Below, in pieces: positions 53,474 through 63,089 of a stretch of DNA of 64,000 nucleotides. Location of the stretch: NCBI GenBank assembly GCA_016213785.1, contig JACQZQ010000092.1, positions 1 through 64,000 on the forward strand, read 5' to 3'. The translations under genes and the position numbers were made by a program. The notes beneath the pieces were generated by a model. The model searched no databases. It saw nothing but the letters and a program-made list of their open reading frames with translations, and had not been told where the DNA came from. The DNA comes from Acidobacteriota bacterium (GTDB lineage Bacteria; Acidobacteriota; Blastocatellia; Chloracidobacteriales; JADJPF01). Within the stretch, counting starts at the first letter, position 1. Every line of letters begins with the position of its first letter.

Positions 53474-54034
53474 AAAGCTTAAGAAAATAGTTTTATAAAT
53501 AAGCTTAGGTTAAATCTAAATCTTGTTAAAATATTAAAATAAAAGTTTTACTCTTATTATTCAATGCTTTCTCACCTCGCTGTTTATATGGTTAAGGGAT
53601 CAGAAAATAAAGAGATCTGCTTATAAAAAGTAAAACTACTATTTATAGGATTTGTTTGTTTATTGCTTCTAAGATCTTGATAAAACGACTTATATTAAAA
53701 AATTCTAATTAATAAAAAATGCTTTTATAGCGACTCTTGTTAAATCCCGTTGCAAACTCTTTGATCTATATGCTAATCTCGAAGCTGTTGATAAAAGATG
53801 TTTTCCACAGCTTAACTATTTGAAAATAGACCTCTTATTTTTTCCACAGTTGAGCAATTTTATATTAAAATAAAGCTGTGGAAATCCTAAAAAGTCGCAT
53901 CTAGTTTGATCTTAAACTAAATCTTTCTCAGTTTATTAAAATTAAAAATTAAACTATAAAACTATAAAACTACCCTAAAATTACCTATATAAGGGTATTA
54001 TTGTAATAAATTAGGATTATTAGGACTATAACTT
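53474..54034. other. Origin region upstream of dnaA
   Basis: The 561-bp AT-rich gap has DnaA-box-like sites TTTTCCACA at 53801-53809 and 53840-53848 and ATTTCCACA on the minus strand at 53877-53885. Five GATC sites lie at 53598-53911. Long A/T stretches follow before the dnaA start and could be an unwinding element. It also holds the dnaA promoter and the sigma factor promoter. Confidence 0.75.
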
Positions 54035-55462
54035 ATGAGCATAAAAAGCAATCCAAACCTTTGGGAATCTATTCTTTCTTTAGTAAAAGAAAAAGTAAAT
54101 ACTCAAAGTTTTGAGACTTGGTTTCAACCACTAGTTTTTTTATCTAATACCAATAATACCATACATTTAACTGCCCCAGATAAAGTTTTTGAGAATTGGA
54201 TAACAGATAATTATTCTGAGCTTTTATCAGAATCTCTAGCAAAACTAGGTCTAAAAGACCATAGAATAATATTTAACTTTAATGAAAAAGGTAAAGCATT
54301 GTATAGCTATGACTTAAATAGAACTTATCCTCAAGAAAGTAGTGAAAAACCTGACCTACCCCTTATTTATAAAAGCGCTGAAGAAACAGAAGATAATCAA
54401 ATAAATGACTTTTCAATAACTAAATATGTTGATATTGAACCTATTGAGTCATCACTTAACCAAAAATACTCCTTTGAGAACTTTGTAGTAGGCACATCTA
54501 ATCAATTTGCTCATGCAGCAGCTCAAGCTGTTGCAGCATCGCCTTCAAAAGCCTATAACCCTCTTTTTATTTATGGAGGTGTGGGGCTTGGAAAAACCCA
54601 TTTAATGCATGCTATAGGGCATACTATTCGCTTAAATAAAAAATACTTAAGACTAGTCTATATTTCCGCAGAAAAATTTATGAATGAGCTAATTAATGCC
54701 ATTCGCTATGATAAAACACTAAATTTTCGTGAGAAATATCGCTCTATAGATGTGTTACTTGTTGATGATATTCAGTTTATTGCTGGTAAAGAAAGAACTC
54801 AAGAAGAATTTTTCCATACTTTTAATGCATTATACGACGCACAAAAACAAATTGTAATTTCTTCCGATTGTCCTCCAAGAGAAATACCAACATTAGAAGA
54901 AAGGCTTCACTCCCGTTTTGAATGGGGATTATTAGCTGATATTCAAGCACCTGACTTAGAAACTAAGGTAGCGATTCTTAAGAGAAAAGCGGAGTTAGAG
55001 AGAATTGAGCTAGATAATGATGTTGCACTTTTTATTGCTAGTAAAATTAAGTCTAATGTAAGGGAACTAGAAGGTTCTTTAGTACGTTTAGTAGCCTATT
55101 CATCGCTAAAAAAACAACCTATCACATTACAATTAGCTCAAGAAGTGTTAAAAAATATTATAGATGAAGATGAACGCGGAACTTCAATAGAAATGATCCA
55201 AAAAATAGTAGCTAATCACTATAAATTAAAAGTTGCTGATCTAAAATCAAAAAATAATGCTCGAAATATTGCAATTCCAAGACAAGTTGCAATGTATTTA
55301 TGTAAAACTCTTACAAAGGCTAGTTTACCTGAAATTGGGAGGGAATTTGGAGGTAAACACCATACAACGGTTTTACACAGCGTTAGTAAAATTGCTTCTT
55401 TGTATCAAAACGATCGGGATTTCCACAGACTTATTAACAGTTTAACTAATTCACTAAAATAG
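54035..55462 (+). CDS. dnaA: Chromosomal replication initiator DnaA
   Basis: The 475-residue initiator has domain I (1-85, [23 protein letters not shown]), a variable linker, the AAA+ core with Walker [16 protein letters not shown] and Walker [15 protein letters not shown], and the C-terminal DNA-binding domain with [15 protein letters not shown]. The DnaA boxes on both sides suggest autoregulation and an origin split around the gene. Confidence 0.98.
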   Translation: MSIKSNPNLWESILSLVKEKVNTQSFETWFQPLVFLSNTNNTIHLTAPDKVFENWITDNYSELLSESLAKLGLKDHRIIFNFNEKGKALYSYDLNRTYPQESSEKPDLPLIYKSAEETEDNQINDFSITKYVDIEPIESSLNQKYSFENFVVGTSNQFAHAAAQAVAASPSKAYNPLFIYGGVGLGKTHLMHAIGHTIRLNKKYLRLVYISAEKFMNELINAIRYDKTLNFREKYRSIDVLLVDDIQFIAGKERTQEEFFHTFNALYDAQKQIVISSDCPPREIPTLEERLHSRFEWGLLADIQAPDLETKVAILKRKAELERIELDNDVALFIASKIKSNVRELEGSLVRLVAYSSLKKQPITLQLAQEVLKNIIDEDERGTSIEMIQKIVANHYKLKVADLKSKNNARNIAIPRQVAMYLCKTLTKASLPEIGREFGGKHHTTVLHSVSKIASLYQNDRDFHRLINSLTNSLK

Positions 55463-55771
55463 ACTTAGTGGATTTTTCCTAAAACGTTCTTTAGGATCCT
55501 GTTTGGAACCTGTGAAAAATTATATACTCAGAAAAGGATCCACAGATCACAAGCTTTTACACAAAAGGATCCACACTAGATATTCACAGACTTTTATTAA
55601 CAAAACTTGTTATTTTACAATTAGTTAGAATAAAATTTTCCACATTTTCACAGCGCCTATTTCTATTACTAGATCTATATAATTTAAATTTTATTAAATT
55701 AAGAATTATGATCAGTAAGATCAGAGTGTGGAAAATTAAAACTTTTTAATTATGGATGAGGAGTAAAAAAG
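55463..55771. other. dnaA-dnaN intergenic region with DnaA boxes (second origin half)
   Basis: DnaA-box-like sites are GGATCCACA at 55536-55544 and 55567-55575, ATATTCACA at 55580-55588, TTTTCCACA at 55636-55644, ATTTTCACA at 55644-55652, and minus-strand TGTGAAAAA (55511-55519) and TGTGGAAAA (55727-55735). Seven GATC sites occur within 55495-55722. Together with the upstream cluster this makes a bipartite oriC likely. Confidence 0.8.
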
Positions 55772-56944
55772 GTGGAGTTCACAGTAAAGAAAAGCAACCT
55801 ACAAAAAGAGCTAGGTTTTGTACAGGGTGTTATAGAGAGAAAAAACACAATACCTGCTCTACAAAATATTGCTATTAAATCTGAGGGTATGGATGCGATA
55901 AAAATTATTGCTACTGATTTAGATGTTTCTATTCGCTGTCAATGTGAAGCGGATGTTAAAAAACCTGGCACTATGCTTATTCATGCTCGTAAGCTTTTTG
56001 ACATAGTACGTAATTTACCAGACGCAGAAATACAAATAAAAAAGGACGAACAATCTTGGGCAGAACTTAAGTGTGAGAGATCAAAATATCGTATTGTTGG
56101 TCAGCCTGAAGAGGCTTTTCCCTCTGTTCCTGAGCCAAAAGCTACTAAACTTTCTTTTCCTGCTGAAGGTTTACGCTACTTAATAGAACACACTATTTAT
56201 GCTATTACCCAAGAAGAAAATCAGCGTTTTGCTCTTAATGGTGCTCAATTTGTTATTGGTAAATCATCTGCAAGAATGATTGCTACTGATGGACATAGGT
56301 TAGCTTATGTTGAGCAAAAGGATTTTGAGCTAGGCCAAACAGAAGATTTTAAGGTTTTAGTACCAAGAAAAACTCTTAATGAACTCTTAAAAATGCTAAC
56401 AGACCTTGGTGAACAATCTGCTAAAGGTAAAGATGATAAAAATAAAGAGGATAAAGAGCAAAAACAGCCAGAATTAGTAATGTTTGATAAGGATGAAAAC
56501 CATTTATTTTTTAATGTTGGAAATAGAGTTTTAATTTCAAGAACCTTATCAGGGCAATTTCCAAACTATGAGCTTGTGATGCCAAAAGAAATTAAACTCT
56601 CAATGGCTTTTAATACTGGAGATTTTTCTTCGGCTATTAAACGTGCTGCTTTAATGGCTGATGAGAAAAGTAAAGGTGTTAAGTTACATATTTCTAATAA
56701 TATAGTAGAAATAACTTCTCAAAGCACTGAAGTAGGTAAAGCCGAAGAGAGTGTTTTGACAAGCTATGATGGGCCAGAAATTAACGTAGGCTTTAATTCT
56801 AATTATCTTCTAGATTTTCTACATTCTGTAGGTACAGAGGAAATGTATCTTGAATTTAAGGATGTTAATAGCCAAGCTCAACTTAGACCAAAACACACTG
56901 CAAATTATGATTATAAATATGTTGTAATGCCTATGAGAATATAA
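55772..56944 (+). CDS. dnaN: DNA polymerase III beta subunit (sliding clamp)
   Basis: The 390-residue clamp has the three repeated beta-clamp domains, with MEFTVKKSNLQKEL at the start, ARMIATDGHRLAY in the middle and the C-terminal YVVMPMRI that closes the peptide-binding pocket. The GTG start is supported by GAGGAG ten bases upstream. A short Lys/Asp/Glu-rich insertion (KGKDDKNKEDKEQKQ) lies at about residues 222-237, in a surface loop of domain 2. Confidence 0.97.
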   Translation: MEFTVKKSNLQKELGFVQGVIERKNTIPALQNIAIKSEGMDAIKIIATDLDVSIRCQCEADVKKPGTMLIHARKLFDIVRNLPDAEIQIKKDEQSWAELKCERSKYRIVGQPEEAFPSVPEPKATKLSFPAEGLRYLIEHTIYAITQEENQRFALNGAQFVIGKSSARMIATDGHRLAYVEQKDFELGQTEDFKVLVPRKTLNELLKMLTDLGEQSAKGKDDKNKEDKEQKQPELVMFDKDENHLFFNVGNRVLISRTLSGQFPNYELVMPKEIKLSMAFNTGDFSSAIKRAALMADEKSKGVKLHISNNIVEITSQSTEVGKAEESVLTSYDGPEINVGFNSNYLLDFLHSVGTEEMYLEFKDVNSQAQLRPKHTANYDYKYVVMPMRI

Positions 56945-57125
56945 GTTAAAGCTATAAGAGTCTTAAGACATTTAGCTTAATAAAATAACCTTCTATTTTT
57001 TTATAAATTATTTTATGCACTTGTATTTATTATTTGGATTATCCAGCATTGGAAGTAGAGAGGTTTTTTGGTAGAATTTTTCCATAAAAATTTTATCAAA
57101 ATGGGTATTCCATAGGCAGGATAGC

Positions 57126-57863
57126 TTGAATCTCCCAAACACATTAACTATCACTCGTATATTTCTAGTTCCAATACTAGTAGTAGTTTTGCTAACAAAT
57201 GTTGCGAGTAAGTTTGGTGTCCCTCAACAAATTTTGGGAGTTTCTCTATTTTTAGCAGCGGCTTTAACCGATCTTTTAGATGGGTTTTTAGCTCGTCGTA
57301 GAGGTGAAGTTACTACACTAGGAACTTTACTAGACCCAATTGCAGATAAATTATTAATCTCAGCAGCTTTTATTTCTTTAGTTGAAACTCATGTTGCTCC
57401 TGCTTGGGCTGTAGTAATTATTATTGCTAGAGAATTTGCTGTATCAGGATTACGTTCAATTGCTGCTGCTGAAGGCTTTGCCATTGCTGCTTCAAAAATG
57501 GGTAAACTAAAAATGGCTACACAAGTAGTAGCTATTACTTTATTAATCTTAGGTACTGTAAATGGAGCACCTCCATCCGATAATGTAAACCTAAGTGATG
57601 TTTTAAGAGAAGTAGCAAAGACAAAAGACTTAAATATTGATCAGTTTCGCTTACTTTGCTATGGAGCAGGACGTGCAATGCTTTGGATAGTGGTATTTTC
57701 TTCTCTCTATTCAATGTATGGCTATTTTCGTAAGTTTTATGGAAAGGTTCGAGATCGCTTTGAAGTTCGTGAAAAAAGACGTTTACGCGAGTTAATGAAA
57801 AGAAAGAAAAAAGAAAAAAACTTAGTTAACGATTCGCTAACTATCGAAGAAAAAAATATTTAG
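57126..57863 (+). CDS. pgsA: CDP-diacylglycerol-glycerol-3-phosphate 3-phosphatidyltransferase
   Basis: The integral membrane enzyme makes phosphatidylglycerol phosphate. The CDP-alcohol phosphotransferase signature is complete: DLLDGFLARRRGE followed by GTLLDPIADK. About five membrane helices are visible, and the C-terminal tail after about 205 is strongly basic and longer than usual. The start is a TTG at 57126 with GGCAGGA in front; no nearby ATG would keep the conserved NLPNTLTITR. Confidence 0.94.
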   Translation: MNLPNTLTITRIFLVPILVVVLLTNVASKFGVPQQILGVSLFLAAALTDLLDGFLARRRGEVTTLGTLLDPIADKLLISAAFISLVETHVAPAWAVVIIIAREFAVSGLRSIAAAEGFAIAASKMGKLKMATQVVAITLLILGTVNGAPPSDNVNLSDVLREVAKTKDLNIDQFRLLCYGAGRAMLWIVVFSSLYSMYGYFRKFYGKVRDRFEVREKRRLRELMKRKKKEKNLVNDSLTIEEKNI

Positions 57864-57956
57864 ACTTAAGAAAATAAACGAATTTATTTTTATCTAGCTA
57901 CAAAAATTTGCCTTATAGAGTAATTAAGAATTAAAAATTATAGGAGATATTTAACT

Positions 57957-58355
57957 TTGAAAATTTTTTTTTGGGGAGTTTTTGCCCTTTTCTTTATCTG
58001 TGCAATTGCTTTTAGTTGGCACGATAAAATGTTTATGCTTAATAACCCGCTATCTTTTGGCAAATATATTGTCTGGACAGTTTTCTTAGCATTTCTTTCT
58101 TACTCTATATATTGTAGTTCTAAGGAAAATCTTTTTAAGAGTATTAGAAAAATGGCTGAATTACATTGGGGTCGTCAAATTGGAATAGATCTTTATATTG
58201 GTCTATCTCTAACACTTTTAATTATTTACCTAAATGAGGGTTCTCTTTTAGTCGTTGCTCTTTGGTTTTTGCCTATTCTTCTATTTGCAAATTTAGCTAC
58301 TCTACTATATTTTGCAATCCATTTTGATTCTATAGTATCTAAGCTTTTATCCTAG
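57957..58355 (+). CDS. Small membrane protein of unknown function
   Basis: The 132-residue protein has about four hydrophobic segments (1-20, 37-55, 78-92, 100-125) and matches no family I recognise. The start is a TTG with AGGAGAT nine bases upstream. It is 24 bases before the glycosyltransferase-like gene, so the two are probably coexpressed. Confidence 0.7.
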   Translation: MKIFFWGVFALFFICAIAFSWHDKMFMLNNPLSFGKYIVWTVFLAFLSYSIYCSSKENLFKSIRKMAELHWGRQIGIDLYIGLSLTLLIIYLNEGSLLVVALWFLPILLFANLATLLYFAIHFDSIVSKLLS

Positions 58356-58379
58356 ATTATCTTATTGCCTTAAAACCAA

Positions 58380-59963
58380 ATGATAACGAAATTAAATCCT
58401 ATAAATAAAATACGGATTTTACTATTTTTCTTTTCAACTCTTCTAAGTCTTTCTAGTTGCTACTATTTTTTTCAGCTAAAAATAATAAATCTTTATGGTG
58501 ATGGAGTTGCACACCTTAATATTGCTCGTAAGTTAATTGACTTAAGCGAAAATAATTTATGGCAGCATTATGTTCAGCTAGGCTCACCTTGGCTACCGCT
58601 ACCTCATTTTCTTGCAATACCTTTTGTATTTAATAACTACTTATGGCAAAAAGGTTTAGCTGGTAGTTTTATATCAATGATTTGTTATGTAATTTCTACA
58701 CAACTACTTTTTGAAATAGGTTATATTTTTGGCAGCCTATATCTAAAAACAGAAAAAAACTTATTATCTGGACTCTTAGCCGCTTTAATATTTTCTCTTA
58801 ACCCTAGTGTTCTTTATTTACAATCTACTCCTATGACTGAACTGACTTTTTTAGCTACTTTCTTAGGAGGGGTATTTTTCTTAGTTAAATATTCGTCTGA
58901 TAACACTAATAAATATTTAGTGTTATCTGCAATTATCGCCTGTTTATCGATGCTTACTCGCTATGAAGCTTGGGCAATACTTCCATCAGGGTTTATTACC
59001 ATATTTTTAGTTACTCAAGGAACTTTTAAGTATAGGCTTAAAAGGGCTATTTTATGGGCTTTAATCAGCTTTTGTGCAGTGCTTTATTGGCTTTGGCATA
59101 ACTGGGCAATCTATGGAAATGCGCTAGAGTTTTATAATGGATTTCATTCAGCTAAAGGGATTTATTTAAGGCAAAAGGAGCGTTTAGGTTGGGCTAGTTT
59201 TACAATTGGGCAACCTCATCTAGCTTTTTTATTAGCTTTTTCTGCCTCAATTGCTTGTTCTGGTTGGGTTTGTTTACTTGGGCTAATTTCTTTTATTAAA
59301 GCTTTATTTGTAATTTATAAAGAAAAAAATAAGGAGCTATTAATAAAGTTATTTCCTATGTTTTTATTAACTATTCCTTTTCTTTTTACTGTTTATAGTT
59401 TATTTACTGGAAATATTCAAATATATAGTTTAAGTGCAATCTCTTTATTAAATGTTCGATATGGCTTAAATATCATATTAGCTATATCTATTTTCCCTAT
59501 TATTTTTTTAAGCCCAGAAAAAAAACTAAAAAACCTAATAGTATTTTTGTTAATTATTTCAAACTATATTTGGTTAGTTTCTGATGGAGTTTTGCAATTA
59601 GCTATAGTCCAAGAACCTTATCGTAATAATTTTAATTCTAGAGAAACAAGAGCTAAGGCTAAATTAGTAAAATATTTGCTAGAACATCCTCCAAAAAAGC
59701 AAATTATGATTTATGCTGGTGATTTAGCTTCAGTAATTCCTGATAGTAAAATGGAGTTTAGAGATCTAGTTTTTGAAGGTCTTAGTAGCTGGCATAGTAA
59801 AGAGATTCCACAAAATGTTAATACTGTTATAGTTAAAGAAGGTGATGAGCTGTGGAAAAAGCTTGAAAAAGTGGATAACTTTTCCACAGCTTTTCAACTG
59901 GTTTATGAAATCTATCCAAATCCAAGGATAATGGTTTGGCAAAGAAAGAATGAAAAGAAATAA
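58380..59963 (+). CDS. GT-C type membrane glycosyltransferase-like protein
   Basis: The 527-residue protein has about eleven membrane helices. An early acidic motif YGDGVAHLNIARKL in the first extracytoplasmic loop and a later MLTRYEAWAILP segment match GT-C transferases that use lipid-linked sugars (protein mannosyltransferase and ArnT relatives). The acceptor and sugar are unknown. Codon use is like the neighbours. Confidence 0.75.
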   Translation: MITKLNPINKIRILLFFFSTLLSLSSCYYFFQLKIINLYGDGVAHLNIARKLIDLSENNLWQHYVQLGSPWLPLPHFLAIPFVFNNYLWQKGLAGSFISMICYVISTQLLFEIGYIFGSLYLKTEKNLLSGLLAALIFSLNPSVLYLQSTPMTELTFLATFLGGVFFLVKYSSDNTNKYLVLSAIIACLSMLTRYEAWAILPSGFITIFLVTQGTFKYRLKRAILWALISFCAVLYWLWHNWAIYGNALEFYNGFHSAKGIYLRQKERLGWASFTIGQPHLAFLLAFSASIACSGWVCLLGLISFIKALFVIYKEKNKELLIKLFPMFLLTIPFLFTVYSLFTGNIQIYSLSAISLLNVRYGLNIILAISIFPIIFLSPEKKLKNLIVFLLIISNYIWLVSDGVLQLAIVQEPYRNNFNSRETRAKAKLVKYLLEHPPKKQIMIYAGDLASVIPDSKMEFRDLVFEGLSSWHSKEIPQNVNTVIVKEGDELWKKLEKVDNFSTAFQLVYEIYPNPRIMVWQRKNEKK

Positions 59964-59972
59964 ACTCAATTT

Positions 59973-60929
59973 TTAGCTAGAACGTAAGTCACGAACCCCT
60001 CGCCCTAGTTTGCGACGTAGCAGTGTGCGTAGTGTTACTCCATCAACATAGCCTACCATAGTTGCAATTTCATCTATACTACTATCGCTTGTCTCTAGTA
60101 AATGTACTGCGCGTTCTACCCTAAGATCTTGGAAATAGGAGAGTGGAGATTTTCCTAAAACTTGTTTAATACGACGGGCAAGAGTTCTTTTGCTTGTTAG
60201 AGTTGCTTGGGCAGCTTGGTCTAGTGAAAAACCTTTAGCAAGTTGGCTTCGTGCCCATCGTTCAAACTTTTCAACTAAAGGATCAGAATTAGCAAGATGA
60301 TCAGATATAACATAAACAGATTGTGAGGGTCTATTATCAACAATTAAATATTTTGCTGTTAAAGATGCAAGTTCAGGGCTAGCTTGTCTAATTAACCATA
60401 AAGCTAGGTCAATATGGCTTAATGCTGCACCAGCAGTAACAAATTGATCAGATTTAATTATCATTCTAGATTCATCTAGCTTTACTTTTGGATAGCGTTG
60501 ACGAAATAGAGGAGATAGCCACCAAGTTGTAGTTGCTATTTGATTATCTAAAAGTGAAGATTCTGCTAGTATAAATGTACCAATACAGGCTGCTGCAATC
60601 ATAACCCCACTATTTGCCCATTTTTTTAGTTCTATGGCTGCATCTTGAATATCTGGGCGTGCTAGTGCTGCTTGTAAGAGATTGGGCATCTTAAAACCAA
60701 TTGCTGGCACCACTACCCAATCAGGTTTGATGGAATCTAGCCTCTTAATAGGCACAGTAAAACCTTGTGATGTAGCTACAGTTTCTCTTACACCAATGAT
60801 GCTTACATCAAAATAAGAAGAAGAAATCTTAAGCATTTCTGCTAGTTCATTAGCTGTTGCAAATGCATCTAGCACTGTTGCTAGACCAGTATCGAAAACT
60901 CCATCAAGTGCAAGTACATAAATTTTCAT
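59973..60929 (-). CDS. GlxA-type AraC family regulator
   Basis: Residues 1-190 are a DJ-1/PfpI-like domain (KIYVLALDGVFDTGLATVLDAF; AAACIGTFILAES with the elbow Cys; TTWWLSPLFRQRYP). The C-terminal 100 residues are an AraC helix-turn-helix pair (QAAQATLTSKRTLARRIKQ and IDEIATMVGYVDGVTLRTLLRRKLG). Such regulators control catabolic genes. I start at the ATG at 60929, where the DJ-1 core begins; a GTG at 60962 would add 11 residues and neither has a clear ribosome-binding site. Confidence 0.88.
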   Translation of the reverse strand: MKIYVLALDGVFDTGLATVLDAFATANELAEMLKISSSYFDVSIIGVRETVATSQGFTVPIKRLDSIKPDWVVVPAIGFKMPNLLQAALARPDIQDAAIELKKWANSGVMIAAACIGTFILAESSLLDNQIATTTWWLSPLFRQRYPKVKLDESRMIIKSDQFVTAGAALSHIDLALWLIRQASPELASLTAKYLIVDNRPSQSVYVISDHLANSDPLVEKFERWARSQLAKGFSLDQAAQATLTSKRTLARRIKQVLGKSPLSYFQDLRVERAVHLLETSDSSIDEIATMVGYVDGVTLRTLLRRKLGRGVRDLRSS

Positions 60930-61073
60930 GGCAAGAATAATATCAAAAATGTCAATACTCACAATAGCGTTTGATTTTGGCTAAACCTATACTTCGCTTA
61001 ACTTAAATATTAAATAGTTTATTACTATTAAATGATTTAATAAATTAATCTAACGATTTTGTCTAGGAGTAAT

Positions 61074-61517
61074 ATGTACGAAAAAACATTGTATGCTGGT
61101 TGGGGTGATATGGATTTTAATTCTCATATGAAAAATACAGCTTTTTTAGATAAATCTGCTGATGTAAGAATGATTTTTTTTAGTGAGAACGGTTTTTCTA
61201 TGAGTGAATTTTCTAGGTTAAATATAGGGCCTGTTATTATGAAAGATGAACTAGAGTACTATAGAGAAGTCAAGCTTTTACAAGAGATTAAAGTAAGGCT
61301 CTTTATTGCAGGACTCTCAGAAGATGGTAGCCGGTTTTTAATGTGCAATGAGTTTTATCGTTTAGATGAAAAGCTATCTGCAAGAATTACAAGTGCTGGA
61401 GGATGGCTTGATTTAAAGGAGAGGCGTTTAGTTACTCCTCCTAGAAAACTATTAGAAATCCTACAATCTTTACCAAAAACAAATAATTTTCAATCTTTGC
61501 CAACAGGTGTAAGGTAA
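61074..61517 (+). CDS. Acyl-CoA thioesterase, 4HBT hot-dog family
   Basis: The 147-residue hot-dog protein begins YAGWGDMDFNSHMKNTAFLDKSADVRM, the 4-hydroxybenzoyl-CoA thioesterase motif with the catalytic Asp. It should hydrolyse acyl-CoA thioesters. I start at the ATG at 61074, with AGGAG five bases before it; a TTG at 61059 is less likely. It is convergent with the nucleoside phosphorylase gene across a strong terminator. Confidence 0.85.
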   Translation: MYEKTLYAGWGDMDFNSHMKNTAFLDKSADVRMIFFSENGFSMSEFSRLNIGPVIMKDELEYYREVKLLQEIKVRLFIAGLSEDGSRFLMCNEFYRLDEKLSARITSAGGWLDLKERRLVTPPRKLLEILQSLPKTNNFQSLPTGVR

Positions 61518-61540
61518 CTTCTTGTAAGTAATGGCGCTAG

Positions 61541-61584
61541 GTGAAAGAGAAAAGACTTATTTACTTAGAACTTTTCTCTTTCGC
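61541..61584. terminator. Bidirectional terminator
   Basis: GAAAGAGAAAAG (61543-61554) and its exact complement (61571-61582) form a 12-bp stem, extended by wobble pairing, with T-rich sequence after it, between convergent genes. Confidence 0.8.
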
Positions 61585-61603
61585 TTAATTTATTTTTGAA
61601 AAA

Positions 61604-62437
61604 TTATTCTATAGTTTCTATTTTAGGGATTAAGTTTTCTAGAAGTTCAATAAACTTTTTACTTACTTGAGCGCTGGTATCTAAAACTTCTTTATGGTCT
61701 AAAGTGCTATCTGTCATACCTGCTGCTAGATTTGCAATACAAGAAATTCCTAAGACTCTTATTCCCATGTGGCGGGCTACAAGAGCTTCTGGGACAGTAG
61801 ACATACCTACAGCGTCAGTCCCTAAAATACGTAACATTCTTACTTCTGCTGGGGTTTCATAGTTTGGGCCTGCTAAAGCTGTATAAACTCCTCGTTGAAT
61901 GGGTAAATTTAATGCTCTACCTTCTTTTTCAGCTAACTCTCTAAATGGCTTAAAATAGACTTCTGTCATATCAGGAAATCTTTCTCCAAAACGGTTATCA
62001 TTATGACCGCGTAAGGGGTTTGCCCCTAATAAGTTTATATGATCATCAATAATCATTAGATCTCCAGCCTTAAAGTCAGGGTTTAATCCTCCAGAAGCAT
62101 TTGTAACTATTAGGTTTTTAATACCTAAGAATTTAGCCATTCTTATAGGAAAAGTTACTTCCTCCATAGAGTAACCTTCATAATAATGAAAACGGCCTGC
62201 CATAACTGCAAGAGGTATTGTTTGACAAAGCCCTAAAACCATTTTTCCAACATGCCCAACTACTGTTGTTTGGGGTAGATAAGGAATTTCACTGTAATTG
62301 ATGGTAATGGATTGGTCTAATTTTTCAGCAAAACTTGCTAGCCCTGAACCAAGAATAACAAGGGTATTTATCTGCCAAGGTGATTTTGATTTTATTATTT
62401 CTGCTGCACTAACAGCTTTATCATAAAGGCTAAGCAT
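61604..62437 (-). CDS. punA: Purine-nucleoside phosphorylase
   Basis: The 277-residue trimeric-type (PNP-I) enzyme splits purine nucleosides with phosphate for salvage. The phosphate loop GSGLASFAEKL, the GRFHYYEGYSMEEV motif, TNASGGLNPDFKAGDLMII and GPNYETPAEVRMLRILGTDAVGMSTVPE are diagnostic. It lies 29 bases after the JAMM peptidase gene on the same strand. Confidence 0.95.
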   Translation of the reverse strand: MLSLYDKAVSAAEIIKSKSPWQINTLVILGSGLASFAEKLDQSITINYSEIPYLPQTTVVGHVGKMVLGLCQTIPLAVMAGRFHYYEGYSMEEVTFPIRMAKFLGIKNLIVTNASGGLNPDFKAGDLMIIDDHINLLGANPLRGHNDNRFGERFPDMTEVYFKPFRELAEKEGRALNLPIQRGVYTALAGPNYETPAEVRMLRILGTDAVGMSTVPEALVARHMGIRVLGISCIANLAAGMTDSTLDHKEVLDTSAQVSKKFIELLENLIPKIETIE

Positions 62438-62466
62438 TTATTTATTTGCTCCTTAAGTAAATATCT

Positions 62467-62862
62467 TTATTCTAGAACACGAAATTCTAAAGGGATAACT
62501 TTATTTTCTAAGATAGAAAAAAGTGCTAAATTTTCTGGTTTTAGTGAGAGGATAAAATAAACTGCTTTTGGATAAAGGGCAAGTTGAATATCTGTTTTAG
62601 AAGGATAAGCTATGGAATTAGGGTGTGAATGATAAATACCTAACAAGTCTTGTCCTAGGTTATTTATTTGTTGTAAGTTTTGAAAAAGTTCTATTGGGGC
62701 AACAAAAAAACTCTTTTTTTTGTCTTGAGCAGAATTTTTTAACGGGTAGTAATGCGTAAAAGTATCTTTTTCACCCCCTAAAAATGCACAACATTCTTCA
62801 GGCGCAGAATTTTTAGCATAAAAAATCATTTTACTCACTAGGCTTTTATATATTTTATACAA
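62467..62862 (-). CDS. JAMM/M67 family metallopeptidase
   Basis: The 131-residue protein is an MPN+ domain with the zinc motif HSHP followed by PSKTD (IYHSHPNSIAYPSKTDIQLA) and the upstream Glu in EECCAFLGG. Bacterial members release small sulfur-carrier proteins from C-terminal extensions, for example in cysteine or cofactor synthesis. No ThiS/MoaD-like partner is adjacent. It probably shares a transcript with punA. Confidence 0.85.
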   Translation of the reverse strand: MYKIYKSLVSKMIFYAKNSAPEECCAFLGGEKDTFTHYYPLKNSAQDKKKSFFVAPIELFQNLQQINNLGQDLLGIYHSHPNSIAYPSKTDIQLALYPKAVYFILSLKPENLALFSILENKVIPLEFRVLE

Positions 62863-63089
62863 GGCAAATTTCTTTAGAAGAAGTTTTATTCTTTTAACAT
62901 ATAAAAGTCTTTATACGCAATTAGTTATAAACATTAATTTATTATTTTAGTAAACCTCAGTACCAAAGAAAGCTAGTTGCTGTTAACTAAGCTAGTCTTA
63001 AGCAGTATAATGTTGGCCGAATGTTTCAAACCTTCTAACACTTATAATTACTAAAATAAAATCAACCAGGAGTGGATAACACCCCAAAT

